Below, in pieces: positions 22,319 through 33,521 of a stretch of DNA of 56,803 bases. The notes under the pieces were generated by a model. It was given only the letters and a program-made list of their open reading frames with translations. It did not search any database and was not told the origin of the DNA. The stretch is taken from NCBI GenBank assembly GCA_010279815.1, contig QEOQ01000122.1, positions 1,395,268 to 1,452,070 of the forward strand, given 5' to 3'. A program made the position numbers and the translations under genes. The number at the start of each line of letters is the position of its first letter. Positions within the stretch are counted from its first letter, which is position 1. Source of the stretch: Brachionus plicatilis (lineage: Eukaryota; Rotifera; Eurotatoria; Ploima; Brachionidae).

Positions 22319-22985
22319 GTCTCCCTTTTCAACACAAAAAAATGACCATTCAACACAATTTCAAAACGATCAACACAAAATGATTTCTTCTCAACACAAA
22401 AATTAAAATTTGAAAAAAATACTTTTGGCACAAAAATTAAAAATAAAATAAATGCATTCAACACAAAAATTAATGGCTTGTTGGGAAAATTTAAAAAAAT
22501 TTATTCAAGAACTGTAATAAAGTTGAGCTTAACAGTAAGAAATATTCCTGTATGTTTTTCACTAAATTAGGATATTTTGCACATTTATTGGCATTAAAAG
22601 AAATGTTTAAAATAAAGGACCAATTTGTAACCTAAAAGAGGTAAAGCAAAAAATGCGGAAAAATGATTTTCTAGAGGCTAATTTTTTTTTATTTTCTTTT
22701 CTTTAAGCTTCGAAATTTACTTTATTAACCTAAGTTCAACATTAATATCATTAAATAAAATTTAAAATTAAGAAAAATTTATTTTATTATAAATATTTTT
22801 GTATTGAAAAAAAATTTCCCTTAAGAATTATTTTCAAACACAGCTTTTTTGTTTTAAATTTTTTTTTTTAAATATAATTTTTTGTGCTGAGAAGAAATCG
22901 AATTGTGTTGAATGTTTTTTTCATTGTTCTAAACAGAAATTGACTGTGCTGAAATAACATTCCCTTAAAAAAATTATTTATTTAT
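22319..22985. mobile_element. Foldback element with CAACACAA-rich ends
   Basis: The left part (22319-22470) carries five or six spaced copies of TCAACACAA. The right part (22870-22970) carries the reverse complement, TTGTGTTGAA/TGTGCTGA. A best-matching core is GATTTCTTCTC(A/G)GCACAAAAA-like in both arms (22382-22410 and 22873-22900, inverted). The middle has no coding. This resembles a non-autonomous DNA transposon with subterminal binding-site clusters. No target duplication is clear. Confidence 0.45.
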
Positions 22986-23953
22986 TTTTTTTTTCTTTAA
23001 TTTTTTTATTTTTTATCCGATTTTTCACCAAGTTCCTTTTTAATACTTTTGTAATCAATCAATTTTTATACTAGCATAGATTTTCATGAGGGCTTAAACG
23101 AAGGTCTAGAACCATTCGGACGTGCCCAGGGGTCCTCCCCTAAATTATTTTTTAAATAAAAAAAATAAAAAATTAAAAAAATAACATATAATGAGTAATC
23201 ACAGATGCTGCATGTTTAGGTAATTATTTTTTAGGAAAGAGAGAAAAAATAGCAAAAAATCAATTACACAAATGAATCGGGCATTCAATTTATATCTTGA
23301 ATCGGAACCCTCTTTGCAAATTTAATTTTGGAATAATTAGAATAAAAAATTCAAAAAGATTAAAGAAAAAAGCATAAATAAATTTTAATATAAAAATTAA
23401 CTTTTTGTTCAAAGAAATGCCTAAAATAATTTTTAATTTGTTTATTGACTTAAACTTTTAACAATTTTTTTTTATTTTCTGGATGATTTTGTATTCTTTA
23501 TGGATCTTACCAACTGTAATTTGGTTTTTATTTAGTTAGAAATTTTTAGAATGTTTTTATCAATAAATCTTAAGTTAAACACTCTGTTTAATTTTATCAC
23601 AAGTTTATTGCTATTTTTTATTTCTTTGCATCAATGAATAATCTTTAAAATAAAGTTTTACATGTTTTTTCCCATTTTACTAATTAAAAAAAATGGAAAA
23701 GTATTGTGCCAAACTTTAGTATCTTTTTTCGTATTTACCAAACCTTCTTACTAAAAACGCTATTCTACCCATTAAGATTAACTAAAATTAGAAAATAAAT
23801 ATTCAACCATGATATTAATACTGCATTTTTTGCTGTTTGCTTCTTTAATACAGAGCAACTAATTTTACGTTAATTAACGCTATTTCGCTTTGAAATTATA
23901 ATTTTAGCCGACCAGTCTAAGATTAAACTGGTTGTTTATTTAAGAATTTTTAT
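22986..23953. other. AT-rich stretch, no gene seen
   Basis: Low-complexity DNA between two foldback elements. A small GC-richer patch lies at 23085-23140 (CATTCGGACGTGCCCAGGGG). It is unidentified and may be the end of a retroelement. Confidence 0.35.
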
Positions 23954-24736
23954 TACCGTAACCGCTTGATTAAAACTCCAGGAATAAAACTGTAGTTCCT
24001 TCTTTATACTATTGGAGTTAAGACAATACCCGACATGTTAAAATATATTTTAATTAAAATTCTGGAGTAAAGGAGAATTTAATATTTTAAGCCATTTATA
24101 AAGGCTAAAATTCAGCTTTATTCCAGGAGTAAAGGCTGAAAAATAACGGACATTTTTGAAAAATTGCGGAGTTAATTTTGAAAATCATTATGGTCAAATT
24201 TAGCTTTTATTCTAATTTCAAAAAAAAAGTTCGGTTTTATTCCATTTTTAATTAAAGTTTTGTCAAAGTATATTAAAAAATTTTTAATTTATTTTTCGAA
24301 TAATTTTGCCATTTTCGTCTCTTGGCAAAGGTTTTCGACCTATGTCTTCTTCATTTATCATTTTTCAATTTTTAGCTTAAGCGATGTTTTTTATTTTAAA
24401 AGAAAATTTTTTTTAATAATTTTTAAAACACTCAGTTTTTCATATTGGAATAAAACCGAACTTTTTTTTTGAAATTAGAATAAAAGCTAAATTTGACTTT
24501 AATGATTTTCAAAATTAACTCCGCAATTTTTCAAAAATGTCCGTTATTTTTCAGCCTTTACTCCTGGAATAAAGCTGAATTTTAGCCTTTATAAATGGCT
24601 TAAAATATTAAATTCTCCTTTACTCCAGAATTTTAATTAAAATATATTTTAACATGTCGGGTATTGTCTTAACTCCAATAGTATAAAGAAGGAACTACAG
24701 TTTTATTCCTGGAGTTTTAATCAAGCGGTTACGGTA
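23954..24736. mobile_element. 783-bp foldback (palindromic) transposon
   Basis: Two arms of about 290 bp (23954-24243 and 24444-24736) are reverse complements with very few differences, around a spacer of about 200 bp. The outer ends read TACCGTAACCGCTTGATT and its complement. No transposase is encoded; the 70-codon open frame in the spacer (24260-24472) is hydrophobic low complexity. It lies between the two halves of LRR family copy A, and copies B and C lack it, so it is an insertion. A target duplication could not be fixed by eye. Confidence 0.85.
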
Positions 24737-25127
24737 TTTTAAATGTATTTTTTCTCTTTTAGCCTTAATTGATCAAAAATAGGCTTCTTTCTTAAATTTT
24801 CTTTTTAAAATTACCGTATACCCTTGCGCGGTATTGCATGCAGTTAAACCGTACCATCTCTCCCATGTTAATCCAACCCTATTGATTAACCCGGGCATTT
24901 ATCCGGTCTCTTTGGTTTTAAGTGCGGCTTTTTTTGCTTAGAATTAAAAAATAAAGTTGCGCTGTAAAATAAAATTTGAATTTTTATGCGGCATTTATTA
25001 TTAAGGACAATGATGAATTTAAAATTCATTTTTTTAATTTTGAATTTTTTCTATTTTTTCCAATTTTAGTCCCAGCGTCTTAAACCAAAATCCTAAGTTT
25101 TGATTTATCATTGTCCTTAATAATAAA
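24737..25127. repeat. Repeat debris with 20-bp inverted repeat
   Basis: TTATTATTAAGGACAATGAT at 25007-25026 is perfectly inverted at 25108-25127. Just upstream is a GC-richer patch (24810-24920) that begins TACCGTATACCC, similar at its first bases to the ends of the neighbouring foldback. It is probably a second small non-autonomous element. Confidence 0.45.
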
Positions 25128-25128
25128 G

Positions 25129-25966
25129 CTATCAGTTTTTTTATATCACTTTTTCTTTTTATCAAAAAATTAAGAAGAATCCAAAAAAATAATTTTTACC
25201 ATGGGTTTGCAATGACTGCAATAAATCTCTTTCAAAAACATGTCCTGGTAAGGAAATAAATGGTCTCTTTTATGAGTTAAATGTTGAGAATGTAGCCAAA
25301 GAAATTGAACCTTCTTTGGTAGACATTTTCCAAGATTATACTATTCATATTCCTCAACCTTCATCAGAACATATTTTGCTAGATTTTGCAGCATGAAGAA
25401 GGTTGAGGAATATGAACAGTATTATCTTGGAAATTGTATTTCAGAATATTTCAGATATTTCAGAATTAAATTAATTTTTGAAGAGAATTTGATGAGCTTA
25501 CAAAAAAAATATATAGCTTGATTAACATCTTAAATTCTAGTTAAGAAAAATTAATCAAGAATCAAGCAACAAAATTTAGCTATTACGACTATTTTTTGCT
25601 AGAAAAAAATGGTAAAAAAGTCAAATAAATATAAAAGCCATAATTAAAAGAATTTTATTGGGTTTTCATATACGCAGATTAATATTTTGTCCTGAAAAAT
25701 TAATATTCCATCATATTAGGCATATTTCATTTAATTTTTAAATTAAAAAAGTTTTTGTTTCTTAAAAAGTGAAGGAAGCCAAGTTTTCCAATCTTAGATA
25801 TTTTAATATTTTATTAGTGGCCTAAAATAAGATAAAATGATGTGTCTCAGAAAATTTTTATCTTAACGTCTTATCGCACCTGACGCTCTGGAACAGAAAA
25901 ATTATTTTTTTGGATTCTTCTTAATTTTTTGATAAAAAGAAAAAGTGATATAAAAAACTGATAACA
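25129..25966. mobile_element. 838-bp element with about 68-bp inverted ends
   Basis: The sequence at 25129-25196 recurs inverted at 25898-25966 almost without change (core AGAAAAAGTGATATAAAAA). Inside, a plus frame at 25198-25396 reads PWVCNDCNKSLSKTCPGKEI, then GLFYELNVENVAKEIEPSL, ending at a stop. This is a CxxC-containing fragment of some transposon-borne protein that I cannot name. A second internal inverted repeat (about 25328-25360 against 25390-25422) surrounds the end of that frame. Confidence 0.55.
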
Positions 25967-26518
25967 TTTTCGAAATCCTGAGAGAATTTTATGCTATTTT
26001 TTTCAGAAAAAAAAATTATTAGTAGCAACTATTCTATCCTAAAACAAAAATTCCACCATCTATAATAGGTTCAAACTTTGAGTGGCCTTACAATATGAAA
26101 AAATTAATAATTAGCAAAATTTCACATATAATATTAATCAGCGCATCGAGTTCTATTAGAATTAGCCAAAAAAATATGGATGAAACTGCTGAGTTTTTTT
26201 TTCTAATTGCTCCGTATTCTTTTTACATAATTGTTCTTTTTTTCAGAAACATTTTTGCAGAATTTAAAAAAAAAAATTTTTTTTTTTGTACTGTAATTTT
26301 TGAACTAAAATTTAACATGACTGCAATGTATAATTCTTCAAATGCGCAATTTGTTTGCATTATATATTTGTAATTTTTTAAATTAAAATTTAAAAATTTT
26401 AAAAGTTAAAAGACTGAGTAAATTGCGCATTCGAAATTCTTGAGCAAAAAGAGCAAATTAAATACTTTTCCGTAAAATACTGATTCATTCAGTTGAATTT
26501 ACAACGTTAAAATGTTAT

Positions 26519-27435
26519 TTAGTTTAAAATACATTCAATTTCAGATGATCTTATATCTAATCTAATATTTTGGAAATATAAAATATTAAGATCTTTCAAA
26601 TCATTTTTTCTAATGAAATCATTAACTGGTCTAAATAGCTGCCATTGGGCGGATAAATATTTTTGATCTGGAAAAGATATTTCTAATGACGAAATTTTCT
26701 TTGTATGCAAAAAATCTATTATATTTATTGAGTCGTCTGATCTTTCTAAATTTTTAAAACCATAATAGACCAAATTGGCTAGCAAAATATCCTTTATAAT
26801 TCAAATAATCAGAAAATTTTATTGATCTAGATTTGAAAACAAACTTGAATGTCCATAAAATTGTGAGTTTCATCAAACATACTCCGAGTGTCAGGTAAGT
26901 AGAGACCGTTATCGAATACATATCTTTACAAAAACATTCAATTTCAATTAATCAAAAATCTTAAAGAATACTTAATGTCCTTAAGAAAAAACCAGCTCAA
27001 ATAATATGGCCAAATTATGAAAATCAGTCTGTTACTTGATTTTTCTTTATAATTTATATAACAGCAAAATCCATCTTTAAATAATATTTCATTAATATCA
27101 ATTTCATCTTTAAATCGGTAACTTTCTTTCTTTTCTTTTTCATCATTATCTCTCTCATCTTTCTTTTCATCTGACTCTGTTTTGTAGAATGCTGGCTTGT
27201 ACTTTGACAAGATTTGAGCGTTTTCAAGCAAATTTTTTTCCAAATTGTCTAAATTACAATTTTTTATCATCTCCATTTGGTCCAAAAGAGAATTGCGTTT
27301 TAAATTTAAATCTTGAATTTTCTCCTCAGTAAAATCATTTTTGGCCAAAATGGTCTCAGTGTAAATGTCTAAACTATTATGCAGTTCAGAATAGTGGTCC
27401 AAAATCTTTTTTTTGAAATATTCTAAATGTTCCAT
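26519..27435 (-). CDS. Coiled-coil and LRR-flank exons, family copy A
   Basis: Exon 1 (26944-27435) begins MEHLEYFKKKILDHYSELHN, is rich in Leu/Lys/Glu heptad-like helices (TEEKIQDLNLKRNSLLDQME), has an acidic/basic middle (KTESDEKKDERDNDEK) and ends in a hydrophobic stretch (LIFIIWPYYLSWFF). The frame is also open 22 codons upstream, but only to a GTG. Exon 2 (26519-26791, acceptor AAAG) reads DILLANLVYYGFKNLE, then INIIDFLHTKKISSLEI and LKDLNILYFQNIRL, like the lead-in of an LRR domain. I could not find a donor that joins the two exons in phase, so the copy may be damaged. Copies B and C have the same parts in the same order before their LRR exons. Confidence 0.55.
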
Positions 27436-28054
27436 TTCTTTTTGATATTTAAATTTTATTTTGTAATTTAAATATAAAATTTTAGCTTGGCAAATTTTCA
27501 CAATCTTTACTATGAATGATAAGATACAATTTTCACAAGGTATTCTTATTTGATTAGTTTATTTTTAAATTAAGATAAGATTATTATTTCATAAATATTA
27601 GCTTTAAACTTTTGTTTATCATCCCTTATGTCATACCCTTGGTATAACTTCTTTATATAAATATGATATCTTGAAAACAAAGTAAATTAATAAAATTTTA
27701 AAGATAACGTTTTTAAATATTGAAAGTTGATAAACAATGATGAAAACATTATTTATTTATTTAATCTTTTATTACAAATAAATGAACAAGCCAGCTACCA
27801 AGAGGAGAACATTATTCTACTTGGACTCACTGTGAAATAAAAATTCTTTTATTTATCCTTGCTTGTGTCACCAATTTATTGGCGTGAGACTTACATTGAG
27901 CGTCTAGTTGTTTTTAAATTAAAATTTCAATGATAAACCATTAAATTATTTTTAGAAATTTTAGAAATTATAAAGGAACCTTAGATAAATTATCATTGTG
28001 TTTTTTGGAACAAAGAATAAAAACAAAAATTTTAAAATGAAATAACTTTCTTAC

Positions 28055-28180
28055 TATAAAAATGTTCTGCAAAATGATAAAAACGTTGTACCTGTTATAA
28101 ACCTTAAATTCGATGTTTCCATCCGGATCTGTTAGGATCTGGTGGTTCGCGGTTATTATGGCAAATGGAAGTCCATAATC
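28055..28180 (-). CDS. Conserved 42-codon exon upstream of copy A
   Basis: The minus frame reads DYGLPFAIITANHQILTDPD, then GNIEFKVYNRYNVFIILQNI, and ends at a GTAAGA donor (28054). Copy C has the same exon end at about 39235-39320, reading HHQILTDQGVSIEFKVYNRY. The two differ by a cluster of substitutions over 12 nt without losing frame, which suggests coding constraint. It may be a 5' exon of the coiled-coil/LRR family. I do not recognise the domain. Confidence 0.35.
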
Positions 28181-28925
28181 AAATCAGAATTTCATATCAA
28201 AATTTTTAATTTAAATAAAATAATTATTTACCATTTTATTAACAACAAATGACTAAAATCTATAAATCATTATTTGTTTAATCGTTAACAGGAAAAATTT
28301 ATATTAATTTTTATCTGAAGAATTAATTAAATATTAATCAATATTTTGAAATCTTAAAATATGAAATTTAACTTTGTTTCGCTTTCATTTATTTTATTCA
28401 ATATCAAAATGTTATTTAAAGCGTTTGTTTATTCAACGTGTATTTTAATTTTGTCTTTAAAGTTTTCATAGAAAGATTTTAGAAGAAATTAAGAATCAAT
28501 TCGAAAAATAATTTTTCTTTTTAAATATTAAACATTTAATGTTTTATCAAAAAATTAAATTTAAAAAGCCTATTTCATAATTTTATGTAAATTTTACTTA
28601 AATTTTGATCATTTGATCATGATCATGAACTTCAAGTTGCTGTTATGACATAAATTAAAAAAAATTAATTTAATAATAAAAACTTTATTAATAAAAGGCC
28701 TCTTCTAGCCTAAACAAATAATAACAAAATAAAGGGGGAAAAAAAAGAAAACAAAATATAATTCTAAATCCAAATCAGAATGACTAATGCTTCACACAGT
28801 TTTAAATACAAATGTTTTCGAGGCCGTATTGCTTAATAGACTATTATTTAATAGATTTTATTTAATATAATTCATTTAATAGATTGTTATTTAATAGAAT
28901 TATCTCTTTATAGATTTTTTATTTA
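28181..28925. other. Intergenic repeat debris
   Basis: No gene is seen. The segment at 28631-28685 matches the copy C flank at about 39330-39382 (TATGACATAAATT/TATAACATAAATT), so the A/C duplication once extended here. Region 28830-28925 contains short direct repeats of TTTAATAGA(T/A). Confidence 0.35.
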
Positions 28926-29345
28926 CAGTGTTTAAAGTTAAACTGTATAATGGGTAAGATTACGTTATTTTACGTAATTTTACATCAGAAAATGTTAGCT
29001 TACGTAATATTACACCAGTTTAAGCAAGTTTGGCCGAAAACGCTTGCGGCAAAAAAAAATTGAATTTTAGAAGAAAAAGTGGAAAATAAATAAAAGTTTA
29101 TAAATTGAATTTTGTAAAAAAAATTTTGAAAAAAAAACATTACACTTTATTACATTTTTTTACATCATTTTACGTAAAATAACACAATTTAATGTAATAA
29201 TATGTAATTTTTTGTCATATTTTCTAAATTTATGTAAATATTAGTAAAGTCCTTTTTTTTCTTTTGCCAAACGATGATTTTAAAAATAAAAACACAATTT
29301 TTGAAATTTAAAAATGATTCGAAAAGTGAAAAAAAAATAATTTTA
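28926..29345 (+). mobile_element. Truncated TA-flanked element, left end
   Basis: After TA at 28924-28925 the sequence CAGTGTTTAAAGTTAAACTG and the following TTACGTAA-rich ends match the left end of the complete element at 44881. Similarity continues for about 400 bp (GGCCGAAAACGCTT(G/A)CGGC, then a TTTTTTTCTTTTGCCAAA block) and stops near 29345. No right terminus follows, so the copy is truncated. Confidence 0.7.
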
Positions 29346-30671
29346 ATTAAATGAAATCTTATTCGGACCAATAGGGTTAAATATATTTAACCTTTTAAGC
29401 CCTAAAAATAACCCCATTAGATCAAGCACTAAAGACATTACCTAAAATTCTGAAAAAATTCTCTAAGATACTTTTAACTGTGCTGAATCTAACTGGCCAA
29501 ATAGGTTAGAGCTTAAGTATTAACTAGGACCTTAAAACACCCTTTTAAAAATTAAATCAGAATTACTAAATCGAGAGTTTTTCACTCTATTAGGCGTAGT
29601 CGAACTCTAAGAGAAAAAAAAGCATGTTACGAATTTTTTGTTTCCTCTCCTCGAGTTCTACATATTCAGATATTTTTTTAGGAAGTAGCTTAAAAATGGA
29701 GGAGATATAGGGGGTTTTCAAATTCGGCCACATTATTAACCCATAACCCCTTTAGACTAGATTACCATTGTAAATTAGAGTTTTTTTTAACTAAAAAATA
29801 TTGGACAGTCTTTTTAAAAAATGTTTTATGTATCAATTTTAAAATAAAGGAGTTAAAATTTTTAAATTACAAAGTAGACGAATGCATATAGGGTTGGGAA
29901 ACCGGTCCGATTATGAAACCGATTTGAGGGTTTAATTTGATCTAAAAAGAATTGCTTTGGAATCAATCCAAACTAGCTCTTCTGGAAAGCTAAATCAGCA
30001 TCTCCTCTAGTTTTTACTGAAAATTTATAAAAAATCCATAATAATGTTAATACTAAAAAATCGAAAAAATAAATAGTCAGTTGCTTTAGTATTTTTAAAT
30101 TTAATTTTTTTTTTAAAAAAAAAAAATCTTTTTGTAATAAAAAATTATATTTTGTTATCATTTTTTTTGAATTATTTTGTCGTACTGAATTTTTATTTTT
30201 GTCACTAAAAAATAAATATTTTGTCTAAATTTAATACAAGTCAGTTTTTATTAATTTTGTTTGTCGAAATATATTTTTTTGTCAGTAAGAAAAAATAAAA
30301 GCCATAATTTAATTAAAAAACACCAATATGCTCAATTTAATGAATGATGTGATTTGATATTGATAACAAAATGTATCTTATGTGGAAATAACATTGAAAA
30401 AGTTTGATGTTTCTAAATTTTTTTCATCTTCAAATAAAAAAATAATTTTGAGTTAATTTTTACCAGAAATATTTTAGAAATATAATAATATTATAACAAA
30501 ATAGCATATTTGATATTATAATTTTAAAAAATTTAAAGACGGTTCTGTAATTTTTTTTAGATTTTAAAATTTTTTCGATCCGATTTAAGGGACAAACAAA
30601 ATTTTATTAAAATCTTTTTTCAAATTACGATTATTTTAATATTTAACAGGCCTAAGTAAAAAAATCATATC
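29346..30671. other. AT-rich stretch, no gene seen
   Basis: Contains a block at about 30045-30090 (AAAAAATCGAAAAAATAAAT and CAGTTGCTTTAGTATT) that matches, inverted, the interior of the element at 45440-45490. No open frame with protein-like content was found. Confidence 0.35.
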
Positions 30672-30679
30672 ATAATTTT

Positions 30680-31541
30680 CAGAGTTGGGATCAGTTATAA
30701 AAAAATCAGTTTTCAGTCAGTATCAGTTTTTCGAGCATCAGTTCAGTATCAGTCTCAGTTAATGGGTATCAGTTATCAGTTAAAAATCAGTTAATTAGAA
30801 AAATGATACAATTAGTTTATTTATTAAACAGTTTATAAAAATTAAAGTCTAATTAACATTTAAAACGGATATTTACATATATTTTTTATTACATTTTAGA
30901 AACATTATATTTGATAAATTTTTATAAGTGAATCTACTTCTATGTGGTCTCATCAAAAATGTAGACCCAGAAAAATATTTTTCGATAGGTGCCGAGCTGG
31001 CTTGAATCGAATTAATATCTCTCACTAACAAAGATAAAACTTTAAAATCTCTAGACCGATTTTTCCAATAACTTAGGATATTGCATTCTGTTTTTTTCAT
31101 TTATTTCACTTAAATAGAGATCAAGTTCATTTTCAAACCTTTTTAATTCAAAATTTTCAAAGTTTTCCTCATGGACATTCGGCTCATTGTAGCTTAAATA
31201 GGACATTAATTCTATTTCTAATTTTCGTTTTTTACTTTGATGTTCTTGTATATCTGGCTCAATCAGCATTCTTTCCTGAGACAATTTTTCTCTTAGAATC
31301 AATATACTTGTCTTTAAGAAAAGAAGTTTTATACAATAAACATGGTTTTAGTTTAAAAAATATATAAGTGTAAAACTAAATTAAGACCGAAAAAAAAATT
31401 TTCAAAAATTCAAATAAATAGTAAAACAGTTTTCAGTCAGTCTCAGTTAATTCAAAATCAGTTATCGGTCAGTTTCAGTTTAACTGATAACTGAAATTAA
31501 CTGATACTGATCAGTTATTCAGTATCAGTTTCCCAACTCTG
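30680..31541 (-). mobile_element. hAT-family element with 8-bp target duplication
   Basis: The ends CAGAGTTGGGA (30680) and TCCCAACTCTG (31541) are perfect terminal inverted repeats. ATAATTTT flanks both sides exactly (30672-30679 and 31542-31549), the 8-bp duplication expected of hAT transposons. Both subterminal zones are packed with TATCAGT/TCAGTTA words, plausible transposase-binding repeats. Only the transposase C-terminus remains inside, on the minus strand, so this copy is non-autonomous. Confidence 0.92.
30873..31302 (-). pseudogene. hAT transposase C-terminal (dimerisation) remnant
   Basis: Frame 1 (31302-31051) carries LSQERMLIEPDIQEHQSKKR and ends in an overlap with frame 2 (31100-30873): ILSYWKNRSRDFKVLSLLVR, then SIQASSAPIEKYFSGSTFL and RFTYKNLSNIMFLK. 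The latter is the hAT C-terminal dimerisation signature (YW.....FP.LS.lar....I.aSSAp.Er.FS...R..l....v..l.fl). A run of seven A residues near 31095 marks the frameshift between the two. The catalytic core is missing. Confidence 0.88.
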
Positions 31542-31767
31542 ATAATTTTTAAAATTTCTTGATATTTTATTTTTAAAACACCAATATGCTTAATTTAATG
31601 AATGATAAGCAAAAGATTAAAGCTTTAATATTAAAGAAAAAAATCTTATCTTAATTGCAAAAAAAGCTGATCAGTTGTATCTTATCATTCATGTTAAAGA
31701 ATGGGGACATTTACCATGCTAAAATTTTATATTTAAACAAAAAAATGAATTTAAATATCAAACAGAA

Positions 31768-32679
31768 ATGGAAGATTTAGAATATTTCAAAAAAGAGATT
31801 TTGGACCACTATTCTGAACTGCAAAACAGTTTGGACATTTACACTGAGACCATTTTGGCCAAAAATGATTTTACTGAGGAGAAAATTCAAGATTTAAATT
31901 TAAAACGCAAGTCTCTTTCAGACCAAATAGAGATGATAAAAAAATGTAATTTAGACAATTTGGAAAAAAACTTGCTTGAAAACGCTCAAATCTTGTCAAA
32001 GTACAAGCAAGAAAAGGAGAAAGATATTGATGAAGAAAATTATGATGATTATGATCCAGATGATTATGATATATACTATGAAAGTCTAATTGCTGCTTAT
32101 AAAATATTATTTAAAGATGGATTTTGTGATAAAATAAATTATATACAAGAACATAAAAATGAATTAATTTTCATTATTTGGCCGCATTATTTGAAATGGG
32201 ATTTTCTTCAGGACATTAAGTATTCTTTATGAATTTTGATAAATTGAAATTGAATATTTTTGTAAAGATATGTATTCGATAGAGGTTTATATTCAGAGCC
32301 TTCAGATTCGAGAATTTCTCATCGAACTCATAATTTTGTGGAAGTTCATGTTTGTTCCTTCTCCAGAAAACTGGAAACTTTTCTTATTATTTGAATTTTA
32401 AAGGATTTTTTGCTAGCCAACTTGGTCTATTATGGTTTTAAAAATTTAAAAAGATCAAACGATACTATAAATATAATAGATTTTTTGCATACAAAGAAAA
32501 TATCGTCATTAGAAATCAAATTTCCACGTGCAGAAAGGTTTTTTTCTAGCCAAAACGAGCTATTTGGACCAATTGATGATTTCATTAGAAAAAATGATTT
32601 GAAAGATCTAAAGTATATTTATTTCGAAAATATTAATATAGATCTAAAATCATTTGACATTAAATGTAAATTAAACTAA
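31768..32679 (+). CDS. Coiled-coil and LRR-flank exons, family copy B (inverted)
   Basis: Exon 1 (31768-32232) begins MEDLEYFKKEILDHYSELQN and follows copy A closely through NLEKNLLENAQILSKYK. The acidic middle differs (DIDEENYDDYDPDDYDIYYE) and the exon ends LQDIKYSL, stop. Exon 2 (32404-32679, AAAG acceptor) reads DFLLANLVYYGFKNLK, then DDFIRKNDLKDLKYIYFENI. The sequence upstream of the ATG, which stays open in copies A and C, is frameshifted here. Copy B lies on the plus strand, opposite to A and C. As in the other copies no phase-correct donor joins the exons. The function is unknown. Confidence 0.55.
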
Positions 32680-33082
32680 AAAGCATTTTAATATTGTGAA
32701 TTCAACTTAATGAATCAGTATTTTACGAAAGTTGAGAATTTTTAATTTATAAAAATCAGTATAAAATGATGAGCTTTTTTTTTTAAATTTTAAAAAGAAA
32801 TTCCAAAAAATAAGCCTTTTAAAAATCTTTTTAGACTAAGGGAGAAGCAATTACATTTAAAATAACAAAAATACTAAGATAAACATCCAGTTTGATCTGA
32901 AACCCGCTATAAAATAATTGTGGCTATTTATTTATTTTAAAATATAGAATAATTTTTAAAAATTATTTTAAATTTACTTCAAATTATTTTATTCCCAGAT
33001 CAAAAGTGTTATTTATATCTTGGAACGTGACCTAGAATTTAGACTTTTTTCCTTGAGTTTTTCGGCAATGTGAAAATTTTAG

Positions 33083-33290
33083 TACAAAAATGGTTCTGCA
33101 AAAAGTACAATATTGTACAAAAGAATTCCAAGCTCTGAAAAAACTCTGCAATTTTCTGTAAAATGCACACCATCAAAAAATCCTTGATTAAACTCTGCAA
33201 TAAATTGCAGAGTTTTTGCAGAGCTTGGAATTCTTTTGTACAATATTGTACAATATTGTACTTTTTGCAGAACCATTTTTGCACAATTAG
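33083..33290. repeat. Imperfect palindrome between exons of copy B
   Basis: Left arm about 33083-33150 (AAATGGTTCTGCAAAAAGTA, CAATATTGTACAAAAGAATT) is inverted in the right arm at about 33205-33285. The right arm has an extra copy of ACAATATTGT. The ends resemble the GGTTCT(G/A)CAAAAA termini of the small element at 43149. It is probably a miniature inverted-repeat transposon. Confidence 0.6.
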
Positions 33291-33521
33291 AAAAGAAATT
33301 TTAAAGTTTTTACTTTTTGTACTGTAATTTTTGTACTAAAATTTCACAATGCCGAGTTTTTCTAAGTCTAATAGGAACTCCATAAAACCAAACAAAAATG
33401 TCTTTTAATCCAGTCAAAATTCTAATTTTAAATGAGTTTTATAATCAGTTTTTTCAATTCGAAGTTGAATTTCACAATGACAAAATTTTTTAGTTAAAGC
33501 TATAGCAAGTTTTTGTTTAAG

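Noticed and set aside
26095..26373. 92-codon plus-strand frame, Phe/Ile-rich
   Set aside because: Low-complexity A/T sequence with homopolymer runs; no conservation with copies B or C.
30700..31540. TATCAGT repeats as a CRISPR-like or satellite array
   Set aside because: Spacing is irregular and units are 6-8 nt. They lie within the inverted ends of a hAT element.
31768..32232. Copy B coiled-coil exon extended upstream as in the other copies
   Set aside because: The upstream segment (31720-31766) is frameshifted relative to A and C and has a stop in frame; the ATG at 31768 is the only supported start.
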